Positions 11,401 to 21,997 of a DNA stretch of 64,000 nt are shown one piece after another. Under the pieces are notes generated by a model. It ran no database searches and was not told the DNA's origin. It saw nothing but the letters and a program-made list of their open reading frames with translations. A program made the position numbers and the translations under genes. Source of the DNA: Tethya wilhelma (taxonomy: Eukaryota; Porifera; Demospongiae; Tethyida; Tethyidae); the NCBI GenBank assembly GCA_964030475.1, contig CAXIPT010000003.1:11129763-11193762 (forward strand), read 5' to 3'. Positions within the stretch are counted from its first letter, which is position 1. The number at the start of each line of letters is the position of its first letter.

Positions 11401-14400
11401 TGCTAGCATGGTCAGCAAAGATTGTGTATAGGTTGTGTCAATCAGTGGAGTGAAAGGAGTTGCACAGATTCTGCACCATGCATTGAATAGCCAGTTCACA
11501 AGAATGATTGTGTGTGCCATTCTTAAGTTCCTCACTGTATTATGAGAGAGGACTCCCCAGGATGAGGCTTAAGAGGACTCAGACACTCTTGTAGTTTGGT
11601 CTGACTACATATAATTTGCCTGATGAGATTGCATGCTTGTGATTTTGTGGTATGAGAGTTTGGTGCCTTGTGGTAGTGTTCTTTACTCATTCACTCATGA
11701 ATATTTATGTTTTGTTCCATTCACTACAGGATGGTACCACCCCACTCTATATGGCTAGTCAGGAAGGACACAAGGACATAGTGGAGGTTCTGTTGAATCA
11801 TGGAGCTGAAGTGGACCTCCCAAACAAGGTGAGTGTATGTGATATGTATAGTGATTGAAGGAATGTGCCACAACAGAGAGGGTCCTTTTGCTGTGAAGAA
11901 ATGTGTAGAGAATGTGTATAGTGTCTGTCAGTGTCTGTATGGTGATGATGATAGTGTAGCAGGGAATGGATTATGATGATAGGTTATACACTCGCATGCA
12001 CTGTATTCCATGTTGGCAAGCCCACTAGCCCAATCTCTCTGATTGTTCGTGTTTCATTACGTAGTGCACCCATCCACATTGTGTCCTCCCAACCTCTGAG
12101 CCTACTCTGTCACACTGATCCAGCTTCCCACTTGGTAGTACTTATGAATATTCATGAGCATGTCCCCCACTATTGTACACACCCATTACGGTGATGGTTG
12201 TAAGGAATTTGAAGTGATTGATGAATGGAATGATCCTCTCTCTCCAGTTTAAACACTAATCATTGTTGTTATAGTCTTCTGCATGTTCATGTTAATTGTA
12301 GTGTTTTTAAGCCTCGGCACATGCAAAGGAGGTGCTGAGGATTAGAGTAGTTTTGTGTGTGTGTTTCTATCAATTTGCAAGTTGTCCCATCAAAATCTTG
12401 ATAATGGCATCTGTATTGACAAAATTGCTATAGTATCCATTTGTTAGCCTCGTTCCCAGGCTCCTCCTTCGCGAATATTTTCTTCGAAAATAAGGATGGA
12501 AAGAGCCTGGTACCAGTAGTCACGTGAGTGACGTACAGTGTAGACGTCTGGTAGACGTGAGCCTACTCAGCATTATACGCGCTTTATCTAAAATGCGTCA
12601 CATACGTGTTCCAGTCAGTTGATGTTGGAAAAAATTTTGCGTATCTACGAGCTCTGAGAGAGCTAGACGTAGAAGACGATGGGAATAGACAAGAAAAAAA
12701 CAGCCAGTAGTCTCCAAAGATAGTCCAAGAAGCAACAGATAAATGGCACACAGTAAAAACAAGCGTGTCAAAATGACACGCGTTCGCGTGTCAATTATTT
12801 GTCCATTTTTTGACACACCTACATACATGTCAACTTTGAACTGTGTTGAAACAGCATGCAGGTCATCAGGCAAGTGTGTCATATTATTGCTTGCTTTTTC
12901 TGCGCTAAAATTTTACTTTTCTTTATAAAAACAATTTTGAATCACAAAGAAAATACTCCAGAACTGAAACAACATCAGCAAATATGAACACAGTGGTATC
13001 TATGGAATATTTAGACAAATAAGAAACCATAGAGTCAGCACACTTGACTTGATCATCTTGCCAGGCTTGAACAAACTTCATGAGGTAGGTCTGGTGAAAG
13101 TCTAATAAATAGATGAAAATCAAGGCTTATAACAAACAAGAGGACTCAGCATAAAGCCGAATTTTGACTGACCTTCAGATTCAGAGGGGGTTTCAACTGA
13201 GATTACTGCAGGACCGTAAAAACACCATGATTTCAAGCTTCTTGTTGTTAGACTCACAGGTGCTGTAACTGTACTTCGTCTTTGGCACGTCTACAATCTT
13301 TTATCTGGCAAAACAAATCATAGTTTTATTTACAAACTTTCATCACACCACAAAAAAGTTGATATCTCACTTCTTACCGTAAATTCCATCTTCTATCAAC
13401 TCTAGCGTTTCTCTTTTTGTAGAAATAACTCCTCACAACTCATTTCACAGTCTTTTTTCTTGTCTTCACAAAAAAACAAAGTTCTCTTTGTGGCAGCTGT
13501 CTCTAAGATTGAAAAATGACTACTGAGCATGCGCAAAACCGAATGATTTTTATAGTATTTACGTTGGGCTTTAATTAGAATAAATCTTAGTTTTGTGTTG
13601 TTTTGGGCTGTGGGAGCTGAAAATCTCTTGAAAGCAGTTTGTCTTTCGGTCCTGGTTGGAAAAGAATGATGTAGAAGCTTCTTAGGATCTTGCTAGGTAT
13701 TCATTGTATTGCCTTTTTACCAGAAGTCATCTTGTTTGGCCAATGAGTCATAAAAATGAATACACAATTGAATGCTTTGATTACTGAACAGCTACTATAG
13801 CCTAAATTGTGTCCTAACAGACCGGATAATGCCTAAATTGCTTGTATGGATTTAGCACAGTTGTTGAGCTAAAGTAACACTGCAGTGTGTGTAATTAACA
13901 TAGATCTCTGAGTTAAAATTACACACTAGACGTTTACTCATGTGTCAAATTTGTTAAGTGTGTTATTTTGACATACTTTTAGGCATTTGACACACCATTT
14001 ATAGCTAAGTGTGCTATTTTAACACACTTTTTACATTTGACACATGAGTAAGAAATGAACACGTGTCATTTTGACACATCCGTTTTTACTGTGCAGTCTC
14101 TCTGAATCAGCATTTTTGGTTCTGTGTCCAGTCTCGATCTTTCAGTCTGACCAAACCAAGGTGCAAAACAAAAGCAACGATCACAAACCCTTTTTGGGAA
14201 GTACATCTTAACTCTTGGCACACAAGAAATGACTTTTAAAAAGCAAATGGTAGTTTTTTTCAAGCATTCTTTTGTTCTGTTCTGTTTGCGGTCGCTCCCA
14301 GGAAACTTTCTTTTGCTAACTAACTTGAATTACGTAAAACAGTACGTCACTCACGTGACTACTGGTACCAGGCTCTCTCCTTCCTTATTTTCGAAGAAAA

Positions 14401-16148
14401 TATTCGCGAAGGAGGAGCCTGGGAACGAGGTTATACATTTGTAGGTTTGCTAAATAAAATTTTTGCTCTTTAAAATGTTCCATGTAGTTGCTGAGATTTG
14501 AAGTTTTTGCATTTATTTGAGTGTTTTGCTTCGTGGTCACACCTATTGATCAAGTGTGCATTATGTAGAATTCATGTTAAATCAGTTTTGATGCATCACC
14601 ATGCAGATCCATGCTACTGTTGCTGTAGGTCAGCTAATGTTGCTAGGCAACCTATAGATAGTGATTGCATGGTCTGTTTTATATGTATAAGCATATAATA
14701 CTAGAGGTTATCTTGGCCTCAGGCTTGGTGGATCAGTTTGAGGCTTAAACTCTATACTGGGCTATGATGGACTTTTGCACTATATAGATATTATCAAGAG
14801 TACATGCATGCATGTTTAAGCTATAGCCTGTTAGTATGCATATATAAGTGCACTATCATATCTAGTTGAATAAACCTAGACTTGTGCACCATCGGTGTCT
14901 TCATATTGTGTTGTGTTCTCACTCCACAGAATGGTGCCACTCCTCTTTGGGCTGCATCACGTGCTGGTAGAACAGATGTGGCAAGACTGCTCATTGACCA
15001 TGGAGCCAATGTCAATCAACAGTGCGAATTGAGTGTACGTCCCTTCATTGTTGCCTTCAGTCCCTCTATAGTTTAGTTTATACCCTATAATTATGCATGT
15101 AATATCTCTGTTTTATATACTTGTATATAGAATGACGTTGGTAACTATCCTCTTACTGATGCAAGTGGAAGAGGACATTTGGACACTGTGAAGCTGTTAA
15201 TAGAGAGAGATGCAAAGGTCAATACACAAAACAAGGTATAAAAAAATCATGATGTATATATATCGCTACTATACATTAGTATAGGCATGTCTAAAAGAGA
15301 TATTTGCAATGGCTATTTAGCCAAGATATTTCTTTCTTCAGAGACAGTAGAGCTTTCTTGTGTTAACAGTGCATGCATGTTCCATCCCACATTCCATCAT
15401 CACACCATGCAACCATTAGTTTATGAACAACTATACTAAGATTAAGTCATGGTTCACAATGGTTGATATTTTGTTGGAGTGTCTTTGAGCACCATGGCAT
15501 GTCTAGTATTCTTCTGATAATATTATGTGTATTGTGTGACGATCGTATGAGTACATGCAATCAAGGTCTGATTACTAGTTTCAATCCTCACATCATATGG
15601 TGCCTATTTCCTGTAGTGGTAGCTCATCCATAGCTGTTGTTTGTGGGAGTGTTTATGAATTGGTTTACTCATTGTCAAGAATTACACATTGTGTTCCATT
15701 CACTACAGGGTGGTGCCACTCCCCTCCATCTTGCTAGTCAGGAAGGACACAAGGACATAGTGGAGGCTCTGTTGAATCATGAAGCTGAAGTGGATCTCCC
15801 AAGCAAGGTGATTGCAAAATCAATTAATTTCCCATTCCCCAATAGAGCGTGCCCATGCATGGACCTGCTAGCATGGTCAGCAAAGATTGTGTATAGGTTG
15901 TGTCAATCAGTGGAGTGAAAGGAGTTGCACAGATTCTGTCCCATGCATTGAATAGCCAGTTCATAAGAATGATTGTGTGTGCCATTCTTAAGTTCCTCAC
16001 TGTATTATGAGAGAGGAGTCCCCAGGATGAAGCTTAAGAGGACTCAGACACTCTTGTAGTTTGGTCTGACTACATATAATTTGCCTGATGAGATTGCATG
16101 CTTGTGATTTTGTGGTATGAGAGTTTGGTGCCTTGTGGTAGTGTTCTT
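8176..16148 (+). CDS. Gene 2: CARD-like domain, helical domain, at least eight ankyrin repeats
   Basis: Coding exons: 8176-8470, 8965-9701, 9949-10044, 10150-10248, 10483-10587, 11245-11343, 11730-11828, 14930-15034, 15131-15235 and 15709-15807. The first two sum to 344 codons. Every later exon is one ankyrin repeat of 32, 33 or 35 residues in phase 0, giving at least 613 aa. A TGA at 8158-8160 lies in frame six codons before the ATG and fixes the start. Exon 1 is the CARD-like helical domain. Exon 2 is the family's unrecognised helical domain, whose 5' part is closest to gene 4. The intron 11829-14929 is swollen by nested transposons. The next exon should lie in the N run: the flank up to 16148 matches the one before the 11730 exon, and gene 3 has a matching exon at 22096-21998. 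Likely cytoplasmic, from the absence of a signal peptide. Confidence 0.8.
12448..14431. mobile_element. Long-TIR element in gene 2 intron, host of a nested element
   Basis: An inverted repeat of about 85 bp: 12448-12535 (CCTCGTTCCCAGGCTCCTCC, TTCGCGAATATTTTC, CACGTGAGTGACGTA) returns in reverse complement at 14343-14431. The flanks carry CATTTGTTAG (12438-12447) and CATTTGTAG (14436-14444), a possible imperfect duplication. No transposase is visible. A short related hairpin with the CCCAGGCTCTCTCC core lies at 28107-28158. Confidence 0.75.
12749..14093. mobile_element. CACAGTAAAAAC-ended element, copy 1
   Basis: It starts CACAGTAAAAAC and ends GTTTTTACTGTG, with GTGTCATTTTGACAC-type subterminal repeats at both ends. 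It is nested in the 12448-14431 element. Copy 2 spans 30939-39093 and is nearly identical outside its own insertions. The flanking dinucleotide is CA here and TA in copy 2, so a 2-bp target is possible. It has no coding capacity and is presumably nonautonomous. Confidence 0.8.
14432..14929. other. Rest of gene 2 intron
   Basis: AT-rich intronic sequence before the 14930 exon. I see no gene. GCATGCATGCATG runs near 14804 are simple sequence. Confidence 0.5.
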
Positions 16149-16366
16149 NNNNNNNNNNNNNNNNNNNNNNNNNNNNNNNNNNNNNNNNNNNNNNNNNNNN
16201 NNNNNNNNNNNNNNNNNNNNNNNNNNNNNNNNNNNNNNNNNNNNNNNNNNNNNNNNNNNNNNNNNNNNNNNNNNNNNNNNNNNNNNNNNNNNNNNNNNNN
16301 NNNNNNNNNNNNNNNNNNNNNNNNNNNNNNNNNNNNNNNNNNNNNNNNNNNNNNNNNNNNNNNNNN
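16149..16366. other. Assembly gap (218 N)
   Basis: The sequence leading in (TGCCTTGTGGTAGTGTTCTT) is the standard flank about 45 bp before a 99 bp ankyrin exon in this family. The sequence leading out (16367 on) is unrelated to that intron, so the gap probably hides one exon and a rearrangement or insertion boundary. Confidence 0.9.
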
Positions 16367-18958
16367 TTGATATAGTAATCTTGGACACACCCCTTCACGA
16401 TCCACTAATTAAATCAGCTCTAGCAAAATCTCCACCCACTCAAAATACACTAACCTTAAAATGGGCAAAAATATAGATTTTATGGAATGTATTTGATAAA
16501 AATATAAGATATTTTCCCCAAAACACAATGTTGATCCACCACACTTTAAAGTTTTGGTGTCATGTGACCTTAGAAGGTGGGGTAGGAGCATGGCTGCATT
16601 GTAATACCTTTAAGCAAGAATGAGGATCACTATAGGACTATTTTCTAGATAGTCATATTTTGTAAGAATATTGTATTTATTATTAAGATTTTGAATCTGC
16701 CTGGTCCCAGAAATATCGTTTGGTAGCACAGCATGAAAATGGTTCATTTCCCAAGAGTTTCCAATTTGTACACTCTTGTCAGTCTTGTGCACTACTTGCA
16801 CACCACTTGTGAAATGAACTCAATTTCATAAACTCTGGGAAACTACTTGTTCATGTACATAACCCAATATAGTGTACAAATTGGAAACTAAGCCTTTTTG
16901 TGCTGTGTAGATACAGAGCAAAATATGGCTGTTACTAAATATTGCACACCTAATTATATATGCGTATTGCTTATCTTACGAATGAACAGTAGGTACCCAA
17001 ATTTCCAGGCAGATCTGATATCTTACAATTAAGATATTTTATGTGTAAGCAAAAAATTAATGTTCTCCAATGAGTGCTAGTAATCCTCATTTTCAAAAGT
17101 ATGTATTTGGTGATGTTGCCACGCCCACAAACATTATTTTGACTTTAATTTTCATAATTTATGTCAAATACAACAATAATACGCTGATCACCAAGTTTGG
17201 TCTACTAATGCAAGTTTTAAAATATAAAAGGGTTTGTTTTTAATTACGTCCTTAACTTATGAGGCATCCTTAACTACACTGAGTGTATCTAGCTACCCTC
17301 CAATGCCTATTAATGTCTGTAAGAAGCTTGTAAGTTTATACTTAAACTAGGTTTACGTTAGTACTGGGTACACAAGAATGACACAGATGGTCCATTATAG
17401 CGCAACTCAGGTGTATTATGGTATGACTGTGTTAATTAAGAAATTGAAGATAAAAATTGAATATCTGCTCTTAGGGACCATTATTGAATATAAAACTTTT
17501 TTGGTATGGTGATTTAACTAATTATATATTGATTTTCAACTTCAACTTGAGTTTAGTGGTCATGTGACAATAGGAAGTTATTTTCTAAGTATGGTATCAA
17601 GTTAATATTTTGTGAACATGTTAATTAAATTAATTATTAAACCACCCTAGCACATAATTAATTAGTGCACAATTAATGAGTTATGGAAAGACATTTTTAA
17701 GGATGGTGGACTTTAATTAGAAATTGTCATAACTCATTAATTATGCACTAGGGATATTAATTGTTATAATTAACTTAATTAACACATCACCCAAATATTG
17801 GGTTAATATCTCCATGGCAACCATACTTCCTGGAATGAAAAGAGAAAAGGCTTAATTATGCAATTATTCGAGGTCACATAACTATCAAACTTTGTGTGGA
17901 CATCACAATCCTTGATATGTACCACTTTTCTGAGTTCGATATTAATTTTTGTACTTACTTTTGCATTGAAATACACCTGAGAATACAAACAAATATAGCT
18001 CAGCAAAACCTGAGCACTTGGCACTATAAAAAGCTTTTGAAGAGGCTATTTAGCTCATTCTCTTCCTAAAAAGCCTAAAAGCAACCTAAAACAGCCTTAA
18101 ACTAAGACAGAGCAGTCTTAGCTGCATTAAACTTCTGAATACAAAGAGTATCTGAGAAGGAGCTTGTAGTGACCAGGGGGAGGGCAAACACTACAACTAG
18201 GAACAATAGCTTCAAGCGCTACAGTATTTGGACCAGATGGTCCATAGGCTATAAATTTTTTGGACCGGGGCTCCAACCACATCGAAGTGTTTGGACCTAG
18301 GGGGAGCAAAATAGGGGGTCTGCCTCCCACTGGTCCATGTATATAACAACTTACCAATAGCATCCTTTTCTACTACACTTATTTGACACCAAGAGGCATT
18401 TTTTGTTGCCAGTCATGATTGTCTAATATGAAATTCTCTAGTCAGGAAATGGTATTATCATCTGCATGATTAGCAGATTCACTGCTTCCAATACGTATAG
18501 TATAGTACTTTTCCATTGGTAGGGATAAAATCACCTTCAAACAGAGCTACTCTCTGTTAAGCAAACAGTTACATCATAGTCAATTAACTAAGTCTAGTAC
18601 ACACAGTCACTGAAAAAGTCAACATACCCTTGGATGGGAGATATTCATTTATTGTAGTTTGTTAAATTAGAATTATGGTCAGGAGGGTTCATTAGTGTAA
18701 TAGCGTAGCGTGGGGCTCATTAGACAGAGAAAGAGCTAAATAGTAGCTTAAGAAGCCTTTTAGTGCTAAGCGCTCAGTTTTTGCAGAGTTATTTGCTTGA
18801 ATATTTGTATTACGCTAATGGGCCATCCGTGCCATTCCTGTGTACCCAGTACTACCGTAGTGGGAACACAGGAACAGAAAACCAAACTAAAACTAAGAAG
18901 CCAATAGCTACAACTCAGAAGAAAGGTACATACATGTCATGCATAGCATGTCATTGAG
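16367..18958. other. Intergenic, AT-rich, with a fold-back at about 17515-17890
   Basis: No convincing gene. TAGTGCACAATTAATGAGTT near 17663 pairs with its near reverse complement near 17730-17752. A wider pairing joins the GGAAGT/TATGG stretch near 17572 to CCATACTTCCTGG near 17820. This looks like a decayed fold-back element with several ATTAATTA targets. A G-rich stretch at 18165-18330 (GGACC repeats) is not recognised. Confidence 0.5.
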
Positions 18959-19047
18959 TACACACACACAATCACATGCACACGCACACGCTCATACACA
19001 CACACATGCACGCACATGCACACACACATACACACACACACACACAC
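18959..19047. repeat. CA-rich microsatellite
   Basis: An imperfect CA array with CATGCACGCACA interruptions. Open frames predicted across it on both strands are artefacts of low complexity. Confidence 0.9.
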
Positions 19048-19353
19048 GGTCCCAAATACAGCAAAATCAAAAGGTAAAGAAAAAGAAAGCTCCAAAGCCA
19101 AGTGGAATTATTGGGGCGAGCCAAAGCGAGCCCAATGCATGCCTTGTAACTGGTCAAATTTTTGTCTGTTTGTCTGTCTGATGGTGGACACTTTCCGTAC
19201 ATTCGAATTAATCAAATTCGAAGGCGTGGTATTGTAATATTTACATCTATTGCACAATATAGCTAGATAACACATGTATGTCTATGGTCTGCCTGCATGC
19301 ATGATACAGAAAAAGCTTTTCAAATCTGTGATTATGGATAAATTAAAGATAAN

Positions 19354-19390
19354 GGCCCATTCCTACTATACGTACTACCGTACGTATGAT
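19354..19390 (-). mobile_element. MITE family A fragment
   Basis: GGCCCATTCCTACTATACGT followed by ACTACCGTACGTATGAT is the reverse complement of the family A terminus. It abuts a single N at 19353 and probably marks a mis-join or truncated insertion. Confidence 0.7.
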
Positions 19391-20662
19391 CATTATCTGG
19401 ATTGCTTCTTAACACCATGAATTCAAGTGTGCTAGAAAACTGTGTATTATCGTATGTGTATTTAAAATAGGCTGCAAATGTCAATTTCTTTAAAATTCCA
19501 CCAGATTTGAATCTCATTTCTGGAATCATAATAGTGTGGCTCATTCCATTATTAAGATAGTCAACAATTTCACTGCGTCTTGAGTATGCTGATTGTAAAC
19601 TGGGATTGTTTTCCAGCAAATTAATGAGGGAATCTTTTTTCAAAAATCCTTGAGAACAGTTGGAGTCTGTATATAAAAAAATGAAGGTAGTAAGTATGAC
19701 CTTTGTTTAATGTCATGCAATAATAATTTAGCAAATCCTGTAGATGATAGTGAAATACACAATGCCACATGCAACCTGCTGAGCTAGCTGTAGATAGAGC
19801 CATACATACATACATGATTGTATGATACATTGTACATTATACGTATTTTTAAGTACCTGTTTCTATTGAAATGAGAGGAAATTCGTTACTTGTTTTCAGG
19901 TAAGAATGCTTGAATTCTCTATAGTTGTAGCTATTCCAAAATCTTGCCACTAATGACCATCCTCCTTCAAGTTGTATTGCATTTGATGAATGGCTATTGT
20001 GCAAGGAAGATATACGAAGCACGTCGTCCTTGCTGAAGAGAATTTTCCTGCTGTGCTTTAAGTCCATTGTGTACGGTTAATATTGACTTGGTTTTTTTTC
20101 AAGTGTCAACGTATTTCAATAGGATCCTGCTGTATCAATCACATCAAATTTATCTCTTCTTAAAACAGTGTCTTGAGTCACTCTCCAGGTGCTAAATCGA
20201 ACATTGATTGGTCCATAGACACCAGATCCATAACTATAGTTTTGCGATAAGAAGCTGATCTTAGTGATACTTCCAGAGCAGCTGAACCTCACTTTGGGGT
20301 AGAAATGATAGTTGCATGTGAAAAATGCTTTGTCGTTGAATGTGTACAACATAGCAGCACCACTGGCTATGTCATCAAAGTCAAGAAACTCTTATAGTCC
20401 AAAAGTTATTGTAACACCATCAAATAAAAAAGAATTGCAAAGTAAGAACTTAATTTAATGATTAATATTTTGTCCACTCTAACTATAAATCTTTATCATA
20501 TGACATTGTACTTTTGACTATCCACATTGCAATTTTTTTATTCAACCTTTAACTGACCTTTTTTCCCGATAAAAAGTCATCAATAATGCCTGAAACCAGA
20601 GTACAAGAGGTAACAGTTATTGTGAATGCCAACAGCTGAGAAGTAAGAGACCATATTGCCAT
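19354..20662 (-). CDS. Secreted protein of unknown family, 3' end missing
   Basis: The start is at 20662: exon 20662-20558 encodes a 35-aa segment beginning MAIWSLTSQLLAFTITVTSC, a clear signal peptide, in phase 0. The next exon begins at 20388 (FLDFDDIASGAAMLYTF) with about 90 aa rich in Tyr, Phe and Ser, and a C-x-Y-H-F-Y-P segment. Its 3' border is unclear: the frame reaches a TGA at about 20116, or a donor lies earlier. A third coding segment covers about 20015-19857 and splices in phase to an exon starting 19666 that runs to the N at 19353. A MITE fragment follows directly, so the end is lost. The predicted extracellular, beta-rich protein is not assigned to any family. Confidence 0.55.
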
Positions 20663-21051
20663 CGTTTAAAACTGTCAATGAAGTCGAATACTAACACGCA
20701 ATTGCAATCGTGAGCTTTATATTGTTACATGCAGTCTTCAGCGCATGCGCAGCTTAACGCGCGTGTGATTTATTACGTAAAAACGTAGTGTCATAAAATT
20801 TTTAGTCTATGCGATAATTTTAACTATGCACTGTTCAATTTATTGCAACATCAGTATCACACTTTAGATCTTTTATATCAGTTACTGTTATATATAGTCA
20901 TCTTCACTATCACATGTACAATCAGCTGCAGAAATCCAAGTAGCTTTAGATGGTGTTGTCAACTGATGTGACTGTATTGAAAGGAGCAATGTTACAATAA
21001 TTAGTCTAGTGAGCCTAGAATCTAAGACTATCATGTTACATGCACCGTAGT
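20663..21051. other. Upstream region of the secreted-protein gene
   Basis: AT-rich, with GCATGCGCAGCTTAACGCGC near 20743-20764. No gene seen. Confidence 0.45.
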
Positions 21052-21287
21052 ATCATACGTACGGTAGTACGCATAGTAGGAATGGGCCGACTGTCCCATA
21101 GACACAATACAAAATGTTTATGCTCATAAATTTTCAGAGAATGACAGCTAAGCCTTCAGACATGGATTAAAGCCTTCCTTGGATAGTTTTCTAACTGCAT
21201 GCATCAACAAAACTCACAGAAACTTTCTAGAGCACTCTGGAGAGAGCGCTGGCGGGAAGCCAGAACAGTGCAATTTTGTTTTCTTCT
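21052..21287 (+). mobile_element. MITE family A fragment
   Basis: ATCATACGTACGGTAGTACG starts it. It continues through CCCATAGACACAATACAAAA and the GAGAGAGCGCTGGCGGGAAG block to a single N, after which unrelated sequence follows. Confidence 0.75.
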
Positions 21288-21985
21288 NGCATTCAATCCA
21301 CTCTATATAGAAACATGAATGCATGAATATAACATGGATAACAATAATCATTTCTGTAAAAAAAAACACATAATTAATTGTTAGTTTTTCATCATGCATA
21401 TAGTGAAGTTTGACCAACAGTTAGGTCAGAAAAAAAGTCATTCAATCCCATGTATAATAGACTTGTATAATGAGGGGCGTAGACAGGATTTAGAAGTAGG
21501 AGGTGCTGAAAGTGAAGCGCACCTAAAATTTGGAGTGCCACGCCCACTAATTAGTGCATGTGCCCAGTTTCCATGACCTTTGAACTATTGCTACAAGCAG
21601 CTCTGAGCTCTCTACCTCGAGCTATTGTGAACCAAAACTGTTCTAAAGTTTGCATTTTTAGCATTTGAAGTCTAAAATTTTGAAAAACTATAGCTTCAAA
21701 GAATTCCAATAAGTATAAAATGCCCTTGAGACTGTTGCATGAGTAGCTATTAATAAAACCAATTATTAGTCGTTTTCCTCTTCCGGTCAAGCTCAAAGAG
21801 GGTGCTCGAGCACCTTTTGAACTCCCTCTGGATATATACGCCACTGAATTAATGGAGCACATGAGGTTATGTAGTCACTTGAAACTCCCATCTAAACAAT
21901 GCACGATATTCGACACTGCAATTTGCTAACATGTGCTACATCTTGTAACACACAGGCAATTGCTGTACATTACATGTCATAATTA
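21288..21985. other. Intergenic region downstream of gene 3
   Basis: No gene recognised. A segment at about 21460-21830 reads as a degenerate interspersed repeat (GAGGGCGTAGACAGGATTT at one side, CACTGAATT at the other). A minus-strand frame at 21551-21862 has no recognisable domain. Confidence 0.4.
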
Positions 21986-21997
21986 TTACATATATAC

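Noticed and set aside
16098..16476. Several long frames across the N run
   Set aside because: They are produced by unknown bases translated as X.
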